Program-made: the position numbers and the translations under genes | The notes under the pieces: model-generated | Database searches by the model: none | What the model was told of the DNA's origin: nothing | Seen by the model: only the letters and a program-made list of their open reading frames with translations | In this document: piece by piece, positions 1 to 8,023 of the stretch | Layout: each line of letters opens with the position of its first letter | Numbering within the stretch: the first letter of the stretch is position 1 | Origin: Streptomyces spiroverticillatus | GTDB taxonomy: Bacteria > Actinomycetota > Actinomycetes > Streptomycetales > Streptomycetaceae | Direction: 5' to 3' | NCBI GenBank assembly: GCA_014650415.1 | Contig: BMUX01000003.1 | Coordinates: 248,001-312,000, forward strand | DNA length: 64,000 bases

Positions 1-616
1 GCCCGGTGTGGAAGTCGAAGGCCGCGCCCACGCCGAGCAGCACGGAAGCCTCCAACCGGTCGCGGTGCTCGGCCATCCACCGCTCCTGCTTGGGCGTGGA
101 CAGCCCGACCCAGACCAGGTCGGCCCCGGAGTCGTTGATCCGCCGGACGACGTCCGCGTCCTCGGCGGCCGTCAGCGGCCGGTACGGCGGCGAGTACGCC
201 CCCGCCACCTTCAGCCCCGGGTAGCGCCCGGCCATCCGCTCGCCGAGCAGCTCCGGCACACCTTCCGCGCCGCCGTAGAAGTACGAGGACCAGCCGCGCT
301 CCGCCGCCCGCTGAAGCACCGAGAGGAAGAGGTCGGGCCCGCACACCCGGGACATCCCGTGCGCCCCGGCCCGCCTGCCCGCCCACACCATCGGCATCCC
401 GTCGGGCACGGTCAGCCCGGACCGGTTGTGCACCCCGCGCAGCCAGGGGTCGCGTACGGACTCCATCACCCCGTGCACCCCGGTCACGCACACGTACGAC
501 CGCAGGCCGGGCGTCTCGATCCACCGCCCGATCTCGTCCACAGCCTGTGCGGGACGGGTCGCACTGACCCAGGTGCCCAGCACGTCCACCCGTACCTGCT
601 GACCCATGACGCTCAC
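1..616 (-). CDS. WecB/TagA/CpsF-family glycosyltransferase (C-terminus cut by window edge)
   Basis: The family transfers an N-acetylhexosamine-type sugar to a lipid-linked acceptor on the inner face of the membrane, for teichoic acid or exopolysaccharide precursors. Family marks seen on the minus strand are VTGVHGVMES, LTVPDGMPMVWAGR, a YFYGG motif, the GAYSPPYRPL segment and VWVGLSTPKQERWM. I chose the GTG at 616 because it overlaps the TGA of the upstream epimerase gene (613) in a GTGA junction; an in-frame ATG at 607 is the alternative. The reading frame leaves the window at base 1, so roughly the last fifth of the protein is missing. The exact sugar cannot be read from the sequence. Context with the epimerase and UDP-sugar dehydrogenase suggests a cell-envelope glycan. 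Confidence 0.88.
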   Translation of the reverse strand, partial: MSVMGQQVRVDVLGTWVSATRPAQAVDEIGRWIETPGLRSYVCVTGVHGVMESVRDPWLRGVHNRSGLTVPDGMPMVWAGRRAGAHGMSRVCGPDLFLSVLQRAAERGWSSYFYGGAEGVPELLGERMAGRYPGLKVAGAYSPPYRPLTAAEDADVVRRINDSGADLVWVGLSTPKQERWMAEHRDRLEASVLLGVGAAFDFHTG

Positions 617-1623
617 GCGGCGAAGTACGGACGGCCGTCGAGCTGGGCGCTGACCTGGTCGTACACCCAGCGGTAGGTCCGCTCCAGACCGGCGGTCAGC
701 GGGGTCTCGGGCTCCCAGCCGAGCTCCTTCATGATGCGGGTGTTGTCACTGTTGCGCCCGCGCACACCGAGCGGACCGGGGATGTGCCGGTGCTTGAGGC
801 GGACCCCGGCGATGGACTCCACGATCGCGAAGAGCTGGTTGATGCTGACCAGTTGGTCGGAGCCGATGTTGAGCGGCTCGACGACCTGGCTGCGGGCCAG
901 GCGCAGGGTGCCCTCCACGCAGTCGTCGATGTACGTGAAGGAACGCGTCTGCTCGCCGTCGCCCCAGATCTCGACCTCGTCCGTCCCGGTGAGCACCGCG
1001 AGCGCGACCTTGCGGCAGGCGGCGGCGGGGGCCTTCTCACGGCCGCCGGTCCAGGTCCCGTACGGGCCGTAGACGTTGTGGTAGCGGGCGGTGCGGGTGG
1101 CGAGGCCGAAATCCTCGCGGAAGTGCCGGGCCATGCGCTCGCTGAAGAGCTTCTCCCAGCCGTACCCGTCCTCGGGCATCGCGGGGTACGCGTCCTCCTC
1201 GCGCAGTGCGGCGACGTCGGCCTCGGTCTGCTTGCCGGCCGCGTACACGCACGCGGACGAGGAGTAGAAGTAACGGCCCGCGCCCGCGTCCCGGGCGGCC
1301 ATCAGCATGTGCGTGCTGGAGAGCACGGAGAGCATGCAGTCGGCCTTGTGGCTCTCGATGAAACCCATCCCGCCCATGTCGGCGGCGAGATGGAACACCT
1401 CCGCACCCTCGGCGCCGGCCATGGCCTGCGCGCAGTCCTCGCGCAGGTCCACGTCCCCGACCAGGTTGTCGGCCTCCGGGTGCGCCTGGTACCAGGCGTG
1501 GAGCGGCTTGCGGTCCACGCCCCGCACGGTCAGGCCCTCGTCCAGAAGGGCGCGGGTGAGGTGTCCGCCGATGAATCCACCGGCCCCCGTCACCACTGCG
1601 TCGATTGTGCCCATGGCAGCCAT
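613..1623 (-). CDS. NAD-dependent epimerase/dehydratase, GDP-mannose 3,5-epimerase-like
   Basis: This is an extended short-chain dehydrogenase/reductase of 336 residues. The N-terminus carries the Rossmann motif TGAGGFIGGHL (about residues 12-22), the catalytic YGWEK (YxxxK) lies near residue 153, and a YHNVYGPYGTWTG substrate-loop segment follows. The segments AADMGGMGFIESH and FYSSSACVY match the GDP-mannose 3,5-epimerase subgroup better than UDP-galactose epimerases; that subgroup call is an inference from motifs. A GGGGA ribosome site precedes the ATG at 1623; ATG 1614 is a weaker alternative. It is translationally coupled (GTGA) to the downstream glycosyltransferase, so the two are probably one operon making and transferring a nucleotide sugar. 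Confidence 0.88.
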   Translation of the reverse strand: MAAMGTIDAVVTGAGGFIGGHLTRALLDEGLTVRGVDRKPLHAWYQAHPEADNLVGDVDLREDCAQAMAGAEGAEVFHLAADMGGMGFIESHKADCMLSVLSSTHMLMAARDAGAGRYFYSSSACVYAAGKQTEADVAALREEDAYPAMPEDGYGWEKLFSERMARHFREDFGLATRTARYHNVYGPYGTWTGGREKAPAAACRKVALAVLTGTDEVEIWGDGEQTRSFTYIDDCVEGTLRLARSQVVEPLNIGSDQLVSINQLFAIVESIAGVRLKHRHIPGPLGVRGRNSDNTRIMKELGWEPETPLTAGLERTYRWVYDQVSAQLDGRPYFAA

Positions 1624-1756
1624 TGGCTTTTATCCCCTTTTCGGCCGGTAACACCGAAAGGTGTGTCACGCCCCGTCCGCCGACCCCACCCGCCGCGCCG
1701 CATCCCATGTCCGATTTACGACATTTGACGCCTTTTCAGACAATTTGTCATCCGTG
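1624..1756. promoter_or_regulatory. AT-richer divergent promoter region between epimerase and UDP-sugar dehydrogenase genes
   Basis: The gap between two divergently transcribed glycan genes is noticeably less G+C-rich than its surroundings, as in ATTTACGACATTTGACG near 1714-1730. A TTGACG (1725-1730) could be a -35 hexamer for the rightward gene, but no convincing -10 follows at 17-18 bp. There is no clear ribosome site before the GTG/ATG at 1754/1757, so the rightward transcript may be leaderless or nearly so. This is inferred from position and composition only. Confidence 0.4.
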
Positions 1757-2989
1757 ATGACTGTATGCGTCGTGGGCCTGGGTTACGTCGGTCTTCCCCC
1801 CCGCCGTACGCGCCGCCGAAGCGGGTTTCCGGGTCACCGGAATCGAGACGGACGAGTACAAGGCCAAGTGCCTGGAGGCGGGGGACAGCCACGTCGAGGA
1901 CATCCCCTCCCCCGGCTCCTGGCCGCACTCGACTCCGGCCGCCTGCACATCACCACCGGCTGCGAGGCTCCGTACGACATCTGCGTGATCGCCGTCCCCA
2001 CCCCCCTGCGCGACGGCGTGCCCGACCTGTCCTGCGTGGAGAGCGCCGGACGCGCGGTGGCCCCGCACCTGCGGCCCGGCGCGACCGTCGTGCTGGAGTC
2101 GACGACGTACCCCGGAACGACCGAGGACCTGCTCGGCCCGATCCTCGAAGCGGGCAGCGGTCTGCGGGCCGGCCGCGACTTCCGCCTCGGCTACAGCCCC
2201 GAGCGGATCGACCCCGGCAACCCGACCTGGCGCCTGGAGAACACCCCGAAGGCCGTCGCCGGAATCGACCCGGCCTCCCTCGCCGCCGTGCGCGCCTTCT
2301 ACGACCGGATCACCGAGCGCACCGTCCCGGTCTCCTCGCTGCGCACCGCCGAGCTGACCAAGCTCCTGGAGAACACCTTCCGGCAGGTGAACATCGCGCT
2401 GGTCAACGAGCTGGCGATGTGCGCGGGCCCCCTCGGCATCGACATCTGGGAGGCGGTCGACGCCGCCGCGACGAAGCCCTTCGGCTTCATGCCCTTCTAC
2501 CCGGGTCCGGGAGTCGGCGGCCACTGCCTCCCCGTGGACCCCTCGTACCTCTCCTGGCAGGTGCGCCGGGAGCTCCACCACGACGTGCGCCTCGTCTCGC
2601 TGGCCAACGAGATCAACGAGCAGATGCCCGAGTACGTGATCCGCCGCATGGAGAAGGGCCTCGGCCGGGACCTGCGCGGGGCCTCGGTGCTGGTCCTGGG
2701 ACTGGCGTACAAGCGGAACACGGGCGACGTCCGGGAGTCCCCCGCCGTGCACATCGCCGAGCTCCTGGTCCGCCGGGGCGCGAGGGTGCGCGCGGTCGAA
2801 CCCCACGCGGACTCCGCGCACCTGCCCGACGACGTACTCCTGGTGGAACTCACCGGGGCGGAGGTGCGGGCGGCGGACGCGGTGGTGCTGGCGACGGACC
2901 ACGACGCCTTCGACTACCCGCTGATCGAGCGGAACGCCTCGTACCTCTTCGACGCGAGGAACAGGTGCGGGGCGGCCGACCGGCTGTAG
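1757..2989 (+). CDS. Nucleotide-sugar (UDP-ManNAc/UDP-glucose-type) 6-dehydrogenase, with two compensating frameshifts
   Basis: This NAD-dependent enzyme oxidises the C6 of a UDP-sugar to the uronate, a precursor for envelope polysaccharide. Visible marks are the Rossmann start CVVGLGYVGLP, TTYPGTTED, YSPERIDPGNP, the catalytic cysteine in GVGGHCLPVDP (near residue 257) and the C-terminal LVLGLAYKRNTGDVRESP. The frame is open from 1757 to 2989. However, between a C7 run (1796-1802) and a C5 run (1909-1913) it gives an Arg/Gly-rich peptide unlike the family. The +1 frame there reads AVRAAEAGFRVTGIETDEYK, as expected. One extra C and one missing C would restore a normal protein of about 410 residues. 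It is either two homopolymer sequencing errors or a real double frameshift that damages the NAD-binding fold. Confidence 0.85.
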   Translation: MTVCVVGLGYVGLPPRRTRRRSGFPGHRNRDGRVQGQVPGGGGQPRRGHPLPRLLAALDSGRLHITTGCEAPYDICVIAVPTPLRDGVPDLSCVESAGRAVAPHLRPGATVVLESTTYPGTTEDLLGPILEAGSGLRAGRDFRLGYSPERIDPGNPTWRLENTPKAVAGIDPASLAAVRAFYDRITERTVPVSSLRTAELTKLLENTFRQVNIALVNELAMCAGPLGIDIWEAVDAAATKPFGFMPFYPGPGVGGHCLPVDPSYLSWQVRRELHHDVRLVSLANEINEQMPEYVIRRMEKGLGRDLRGASVLVLGLAYKRNTGDVRESPAVHIAELLVRRGARVRAVEPHADSAHLPDDVLLVELTGAEVRAADAVVLATDHDAFDYPLIERNASYLFDARNRCGAADRL

Positions 2990-3086
2990 GCAGGCGTGGG
3001 TGAGGGGAGCCTGAGCGACGCAGATCACCGGCCGCCTGGATACTGTGCGACGGCATAAGTGGGTAATCTCAGCTCGACTGGATAAG

Positions 3087-3100
3087 TTACCCCTCAGTAA
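3087..3100. promoter_or_regulatory. Inverted repeat TTAC-N6-GTAA upstream of etfD-like gene, possible TetR-type operator
   Basis: The sequence TTACCCCTCAGTAA lies in a locally AT-rich stretch about 95 bp before the start of the Fe-S oxidoreductase gene. TTAC...GTAA half-sites are common in operators of TetR-family regulators of fatty-acid metabolism in actinobacteria, which would suit an electron carrier for acyl-CoA dehydrogenation. Only the outer four bases of each arm pair, so this is a candidate. Confidence 0.35.
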
Positions 3101-3194
3101 TCAGCACAGCGTAATCAAGCCTGAGGCCCGGGACCCCCGGGACCGCCCCCAGGCACCCCCGTTACCCACCCTCGCAGGCCCGAGGAGCCCCCAA

Positions 3195-5477
3195 ATGCAA
3201 CTCGCCGCGATCATCGTGTCGCTGGTCCTCATGGCAGTCGGCGTCGCGCTGTTCGGCCGTGCGATCTTCCAGATCTATCGCTTCGTACGGCTCGGACAGC
3301 CCGTGCCCGCCGGCACCCGTACCGACTACCCGTGGCAGCGCGCGGTCACCGTGGTCAAGGAGTTCCTCGGCCACACGCGCATGAACAAGTGGGGCGTCGT
3401 CGGCGTCGCGCACTGGTTCGTGGCGGTGGGCTTCTTCTCGCTGCTGCTGACGATCGTCAACGCCATCGGCCAGCTCTTCCAGGCCGACTGGATGCTGCCG
3501 ATCATCGGCGAGTGGGCTCCGTACAACATGTTCGTGGAGTTCATCGGCACGATGACGATCGTCGGCATCGCCGTCCTGATCGTGATCCGCCAGCTGAGCA
3601 AGGCGAACAAGCCGGGCCGCAAGTCCCGCTTCGCGGGCTCCAACGCGGGTCAGGCGTACTTCGTCGAGTCGGTCATCCTGATCGTCGGCATCTGCATCTT
3701 CACGCTGCACGCCCTCGAAGGCGCCCAGCACCACGTGGACTCCTACGAAGCGTCGTTCTTCATCTCGTACCCGGTGGTCGCCTGGTTCCGGGGCATGGAC
3801 CTCTCCACGCTCCAGCAGCTCACGTACTTCTTCGCGGGTCTGAAGATCGCCACCTCCTTCATCTGGATGATCACGGTCGCGCTGAAGACCGACATGGGCG
3901 TGGCCTGGCACCGCTTCCTGGCCTTCCCGAACATCTACTTCAAGCGCAGGGCCGACGGCGACGTCGCGCTCGGCGCGCTGCTGCCGATGACCACCGGCGG
4001 CAAGGAGATCGACTGGGAGGACCCGGCCGAGGACGCCGTCTTCGGTGTCAGCCAGGTCGAGCAGTTCAGCTGGAAGGGCATCCTCGACTTCTCGACCTGC
4101 ACCGAGTGCGGTCGCTGCCAGTCGCAGTGCCCCGCCTGGAACACGGGCAAGCCGCTCTCCCCGAAGCTCCTGATCATGTCCCTGCGCGACCACGCGCACG
4201 CCAAGGCGCCGTACCTGCTGGCGGGCGGCGGCAAGGACATGGAGGGCGAGGAGAAGGCGTCCGAGGAGGCCCTCAAGGACGTCCCGGCCGCGGCGTTGGC
4301 GGAGGCCGAGCGCCCCCTCATCGGCACCCTCGAAGAGAACGGCGTCATCGACCCCGACGTCCTGTGGTCCTGCACCACCTGCGGTGCCTGCGTCGAGCAG
4401 TGCCCGGTGGACATCGAGCACATCGACCACATCGTCGACATGCGCCGCTACCAGGTCATGATCGAGAGCGCCTTCCCGTCCGAGGCGGGCACGATGCTCA
4501 AGAACCTGGAGAAGAAGGGCAACCCCTGGGGCCTGGCGAAGAAGCAGCGCCTGGAGTGGCTCAAGGAGCTCGACTTCGAGGTGCCGGTCGTCGGCAAGGA
4601 CATCGAGGACCTCACCGAGGTCGAGTACCTGTACTGGGTCGGCTGCGCGGGCTCCCTGGAGGACCGCGCCAAGAAGACCACCAAGGCCTTCGCCGAGCTG
4701 CTCCACATGGCGGGCGTCACGTTCGCCATCATGGGCGGCGACGAGAAGTGCACCGGTGACTCCGCCCGCCGCCTGGGCAACGAGCCGCTGTTCCAGCAGC
4801 TCGGCCAGGAGAACGTCATGGCGCTCAACATGGCCTTCGGCGAGGAGTACGACGACGACGGCAAGGTGACCGTGGACTCCAAGAAGCCCCGCACCGCCAA
4901 GAAGATCGTCGCCACCTGCCCGCACTGCCTCAACACGATCGGCAACGAGTACCCGCAGATCGGCGGCGACTACGAGGTCATCCACCACACGCAGCTGCTC
5001 CAGCACCTCATCGACGAGGGCAAGCTGCTCCCGGTGACCCCGGTCGAGGGCCTCATCACGTACCACGACCCCTGCTACCTGGGCCGCCACAACAAGGTCT
5101 ACACGCCCCCGCGCGAGATCATGTCCGCCGTCCCGGGCCTGCGCCAGCAGGAGATGCACCGCCACAAGGAGCGCGGCTTCTGCTGCGGCGCCGGCGGTGC
5201 GCGGATGTGGATGGAGGAGCGGATCGGCAAGCGCATCAACAACGAGCGCGTCGACGAGGCGCTGTCCCTGAACCCGGACATCGTCTCGACCGCCTGCCCC
5301 TTCTGCCTCGTCATGCTGACCGACTCGGTCAACGGCAAGAAGAACGAGGGCAAGGCCAAGGAGTCCGTGACGGTCGTCGACGTCGCGCAGCTGCTGCTCG
5401 AATCGGTGAAGACGCCGATCGACCCGGCGGCGTCGGAGGAGTCCGAGGACGCGCCGGAGCCCGAGCCGGTGAAGTAG
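3195..5477 (+). CDS. etfD: Membrane (Fe-S)-binding oxidoreductase, EtfD-like (ETF:menaquinone oxidoreductase type)
   Basis: This is a 760-residue protein with an N-terminal membrane domain of about five to six helices (NarI-gamma-like, residues 1-260), then a cytoplasmic redox domain. That domain has two 4Fe-4S ferredoxin motifs, CTECGRCQSQCP (about residue 302) and CTTCGACVEQCP (about 393). Two CCG-type modules follow, including VGCAGS, CPHC (about 575), HDPCYLGRHN and GFCCGAGGARMWMEE (about 663). The arrangement matches the actinobacterial family that includes EtfD of mycobacteria, which passes electrons from electron-transfer flavoprotein to menaquinone during beta-oxidation; the role here is by family. 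I chose the ATG at 3195 because CGAGGAG sits 8 bp upstream and the hydrophobic helix begins at once. It is transcribed alone and ends at a strong terminator. Confidence 0.85.
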   Translation: MQLAAIIVSLVLMAVGVALFGRAIFQIYRFVRLGQPVPAGTRTDYPWQRAVTVVKEFLGHTRMNKWGVVGVAHWFVAVGFFSLLLTIVNAIGQLFQADWMLPIIGEWAPYNMFVEFIGTMTIVGIAVLIVIRQLSKANKPGRKSRFAGSNAGQAYFVESVILIVGICIFTLHALEGAQHHVDSYEASFFISYPVVAWFRGMDLSTLQQLTYFFAGLKIATSFIWMITVALKTDMGVAWHRFLAFPNIYFKRRADGDVALGALLPMTTGGKEIDWEDPAEDAVFGVSQVEQFSWKGILDFSTCTECGRCQSQCPAWNTGKPLSPKLLIMSLRDHAHAKAPYLLAGGGKDMEGEEKASEEALKDVPAAALAEAERPLIGTLEENGVIDPDVLWSCTTCGACVEQCPVDIEHIDHIVDMRRYQVMIESAFPSEAGTMLKNLEKKGNPWGLAKKQRLEWLKELDFEVPVVGKDIEDLTEVEYLYWVGCAGSLEDRAKKTTKAFAELLHMAGVTFAIMGGDEKCTGDSARRLGNEPLFQQLGQENVMALNMAFGEEYDDDGKVTVDSKKPRTAKKIVATCPHCLNTIGNEYPQIGGDYEVIHHTQLLQHLIDEGKLLPVTPVEGLITYHDPCYLGRHNKVYTPPREIMSAVPGLRQQEMHRHKERGFCCGAGGARMWMEERIGKRINNERVDEALSLNPDIVSTACPFCLVMLTDSVNGKKNEGKAKESVTVVDVAQLLLESVKTPIDPAASEESEDAPEPEPVK

Positions 5478-5493
5478 TTCGTACGGATGCGTG

Positions 5494-5534
5494 AGCGGCC
5501 GGTTCTGCCTTGAGGGCGGGACCGGCCGCTTTTG
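5494..5534 (+). terminator. Rho-independent-type terminator after etfD-like gene
   Basis: A perfect 10-bp stem AGCGGCCGGT/ACCGGCCGCT (5494-5503 with 5521-5530) with a 17-nt loop is followed by TTTT. It starts 17 bp after the stop codon. The next rightward gene begins only a few bases beyond it. Confidence 0.75.
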
Positions 5535-5536
5535 CT

Positions 5537-6805
5537 ATGCCCGGGCGCATGCGCCGTCATCCCGTGTTGCTGCTGCGTCCCGTGTTGCTGCTGCGTCCTG
5601 TGTTGCTGCTGTTCTTCCTGTTCGCCGTGATGCACCTCGTCCTGCTCCCCCAGTGGACCTTCAGCGGCGACTCCTACCGCTACGCCGTCGCGGCGCTGCG
5701 GTTCACGGGCGCGTCCGAGGGGGCCGCCCACGCCGAGGCGCTGCGGGCGTACTGCTCGGCGCAGGATGCGGGGTCGTACGCGGGCTGCCTCGCCGACGTA
5801 CCGGCGGGCCTGCGCTCGTACGGTCAGCGGTACGAGTCGGTCTTCGCGGCGCGGCCCGGCTACCCCCTCCTGGTCGCTCCTCTGGTTGTGCTGTGCGGCG
5901 TGCTGCCGGGGATGTGGCTGGCGGGGCTCGCGCTGTCCGGGGTGTCGGTGTGGCTGCTGGGGCTGCTGCTGCGGGAGGCGGGGTACGGGGCGCGGGCGGT
6001 GCTGGGCGGGCAGGCGCTGCTGCTGTTCGGGCCGCTGGGCTACTGGGCGATGCGCCCGCTGACCGAGGGCGCGGTGCTGGCCTGCGTACTGGCCTGCACG
6101 CTGGGGGCGTACCGGGTGGTGGCGGAGCGGCCGTCGGGGGCGTGGGGGCCGCTGGGGGCGGGGTTCGGGGTGCTGGCGGAGGTGAAGTATTCGTCGGCGC
6201 TGATGGTGGGGGTGGTGCTGGTGGGGGCCGGGCTGTGTCTCGTACGACCGCGTCTCGTACGACCGCGTCTTGTACGTACGTCAGGGCAGCGACCGGCACT
6301 CCTGCTGGCGGCGGCGGGCGCGTCCGGAGCCGCCGGGCTCGCGGGGCTGTCGTGGCTGCTGGGGCTGCCGGGACCGGCGGTGGCGGCGCAGGACCTGCTC
6401 ACGCACCACTTCACACGGCCCGACGTGGCGGACCCGGGGATGCGGATCGTGGTGCTGGCGGTGCGCTACTGGGCGGAGTGGGCGCGGGACGAGACGGCGT
6501 TCGTGGTGCTGCTGGGGCTGGCGGGGTGGCTGCTGTGGCGGCGGGGGGACGCGCGGCTGGCGGTGACGGTGGCGGCGGCCGGGGCGGTCGGCTTCCTGAC
6601 GGCTTCGGGGCTGCCGGGGGCGGCCGAGCAGGACCGGCTGTGGGTGCTGATGTGGGTGCCGGTGGTGGTGGGGCTGCCGGGGCTGGGCGGACTGGTGGGT
6701 CCTCGCGTCATGCGGAAGGGACCGGAGTGGTCACCTCCACTCCGGCCCCTTCCGGGAACGCGTACGGCGTCAGTTTCCGACCTTGCGGAGGGTCAGCCCT
6801 CCTGA
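5537..6805 (+). CDS. Polytopic membrane protein, GT-C/mannosyltransferase-like, unassigned
   Basis: I do not recognise a specific function. The frame encodes about 420 residues with roughly nine to ten hydrophobic segments. A non-membrane loop after the first helix, beginning FSGDSYRY, recalls the acidic loop of lipid-linked-sugar GT-C glycosyltransferases; this is a weak structural hint, not a motif match. ATG 5537 and ATG 5549 are both possible, and neither has a ribosome site; the start lies just past a terminator. A start at about 5629 (MHLVLLPQ) would remove the repetitive LLLRPV leader. The 3' end is odd: a strong hairpin (6718-6749) lies inside the frame and the stop overlaps the convergent gene by 13 bp, so the true C-terminus may be earlier. 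Confidence 0.6.
   Translation: MPGRMRRHPVLLLRPVLLLRPVLLLFFLFAVMHLVLLPQWTFSGDSYRYAVAALRFTGASEGAAHAEALRAYCSAQDAGSYAGCLADVPAGLRSYGQRYESVFAARPGYPLLVAPLVVLCGVLPGMWLAGLALSGVSVWLLGLLLREAGYGARAVLGGQALLLFGPLGYWAMRPLTEGAVLACVLACTLGAYRVVAERPSGAWGPLGAGFGVLAEVKYSSALMVGVVLVGAGLCLVRPRLVRPRLVRTSGQRPALLLAAAGASGAAGLAGLSWLLGLPGPAVAAQDLLTHHFTRPDVADPGMRIVVLAVRYWAEWARDETAFVVLLGLAGWLLWRRGDARLAVTVAAAGAVGFLTASGLPGAAEQDRLWVLMWVPVVVGLPGLGGLVGPRVMRKGPEWSPPLRPLPGTRTASVSDLAEGQPS
5561..5614 (+). repeat. Three tandem 18-bp units at the start of the membrane protein gene
   Basis: Units CCCGTGTTGCTGCTGCGT at 5561 and 5579 are identical; a third at 5597 is diverged. They encode repeated PVLLLR and would change the first hydrophobic segment in six-residue steps if slippage occurred. 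Confidence 0.8.
6718..6749. terminator. Hairpin between convergent genes, probable bidirectional terminator
   Basis: A perfect 9-bp stem CCGGAGTGG/CCACTCCGG (6722-6730 and 6737-6745) with a TCACCT loop is extended by GGG/CCC after a one-base mismatch. It would stop both the rightward membrane-protein transcript and the leftward His-rich gene. It sits inside the last 30 codons of the rightward frame. Confidence 0.6.
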
Positions 6806-7626
6806 CGGTTGCGGCGCATCATCGCGAAGCCGAGGCCCGCGGCACCGACGGCGGCCAGACCGCCACCGGCGGCTATCAGGGTGTTGCTGGAGGAGGAGGC
6901 GCCCACGTTCTCGGCACCGGCCTTCACGCCGCCCTTGGGGACGGTGCCCTGCGGGACGACCACGGTCTTGCTGGTGGTGGCCTTGCCCGGGGTCGTCACG
7001 ACCTTCTGCTGGTGGACGTGGGTCGAGTGGGTGTGGGTGTGGGTGCTCTTGTGGCCGTCCCAGTTGCCGTGGCCGTGGCTGCCCTTGTGGCCGTGGTTGC
7101 CGTGGTGGCCGCCCTTGCAGTCCTTGTTGTGGTGGACGGTGCCCTTGCCGTCGGTGGGACAGGTGCAGTCCTTGTTGCCCTTGTCCTTGCCGGTGTCCTT
7201 GCCGGACGTGACGGTCTCGTCCTTGCCGCCGGTGGTGCCCTTGTCCTTGCCGGTGTCCTTACCGGTGTCCTTGCCGGTGTCGGTCTCGTTGCCGGGGACG
7301 GGCTTGGTGGTGGGCGGGGGCGTGGTCTCGTCCTTGCCGGCACCGGTCTCATTGCCGGGCACGACCTGGTTGGTCGGCGGCGGGGTCTCGGACTTGGGGG
7401 ACGTCACGGTCTCGTCGGCAGCAGCGGCGGGCGCGGCCGGCGCGGGGGCCTCGGGAGCGGGGGTGCTCTCGCTCTTGGGAGCCTCGCTCTTGGGGGCGCT
7501 GGCCGTCTGGTCGCCGGCCGGTGCCGGAACCTCGTCCGCGAAAGCAGCGGCAGTCGGGAACGCGAGGGCCGCGACGGCCCCGGTGGCGACTGCGGCGGTA
7601 CGGAAAGTGCGTCGGGTAGCGCTCAT
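6793..7626 (-). CDS. Secreted, membrane-anchored His/Gly-rich repeat protein
   Basis: The protein has 277 residues. The N-terminus is a signal peptide with a basic start, an Ala-rich core and AFA-DE as likely cleavage site. A Pro/Ala/Glu/Lys low-complexity region follows, then TGKD repeats (about residues 125-150) and a short CTCP motif. Next is a histidine-rich stretch of about 50 residues (GGHHGNHGHKGSHGHG, THTHTHSTHVH) that could bind Zn, Ni or Cu. The C-terminus has one hydrophobic helix and the basic tail MMRRNRQ, like a cell-wall sorting signal, but no LPxTG or LAxTG precedes it. It is probably displayed at the cell surface; metal binding is inferred from composition. A GGGAGA ribosome site precedes the ATG at 7626. 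It is transcribed singly. Confidence 0.8.
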   Translation of the reverse strand: MSATRRTFRTAAVATGAVAALAFPTAAAFADEVPAPAGDQTASAPKSEAPKSESTPAPEAPAPAAPAAAADETVTSPKSETPPPTNQVVPGNETGAGKDETTPPPTTKPVPGNETDTGKDTGKDTGKDKGTTGGKDETVTSGKDTGKDKGNKDCTCPTDGKGTVHHNKDCKGGHHGNHGHKGSHGHGNWDGHKSTHTHTHSTHVHQQKVVTTPGKATTSKTVVVPQGTVPKGGVKAGAENVGASSSSNTLIAAGGGLAAVGAAGLGFAMMRRNRQEG

Positions 7627-8023
7627 AGGAACTGATCTCCCTCAGGTACTTCGTCTTCGCTGTGTCTGCTTTGTCGGCCCTGTCGGCTTTGCAGCCATTT
7701 GCGCCTCGATGACAGCGACGAAGTTACGTGGATCACATGTGCGCCACCCATCGGAAATGTAACGAACGCCACCAGACGCTGTCTCATCCATGTAAATCCA
7801 CCCAATCCTTAACAATTACTCACCAGTTCGAGCCCGCCCGACTACGCTCCGCACCCTCACGAACCCCGCCGCCGCCCCGCCGCCACCCCTCCGACAGCCG
7901 CCCGACGGCTCCCCGGCAGTCCCCCCGGGGTTCCCCTAGGGGATGTCACAGCTCGGCGGCAAAGGCCCCCGGATCCGCCACCGCCCGTCCCCGGCCGTAT
8001 CCGGAGCGGGTACGTTCGTTCGC
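7627..8023. other. Divergent intergenic region, AT-rich in its left half
   Basis: These 397 bp separate the leftward His-rich gene from the rightward Yip1 gene. The stretch 7725-7830 is markedly AT-rich, including ACCCAATCCTTAACAATTAC and a CACATGTG palindrome at about 7734-7741, and should hold the promoters. I see no gene and no riboswitch consensus that I can support. Confidence 0.5.

Noticed and set aside
3162-5165. 667-codon minus-strand frame opposite the etfD-like gene
   Set aside because: The composition is that of an antisense shadow (His, Asp, Val-rich, no domain), while the plus strand encodes a complete recognised family.
6793-6930. LPxTG sorting signal in the His-rich protein
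   Set aside because: The C-terminal helix and basic tail fit, but no LPxTG, LAxTG or close variant precedes the helix.
7627-8023. A riboswitch (for example ydaO/c-di-AMP type) before the His-rich secreted protein gene
   Set aside because: I could not find the conserved core sequences or a matching stem layout by eye. A covariance-model scan would be needed to reopen this.
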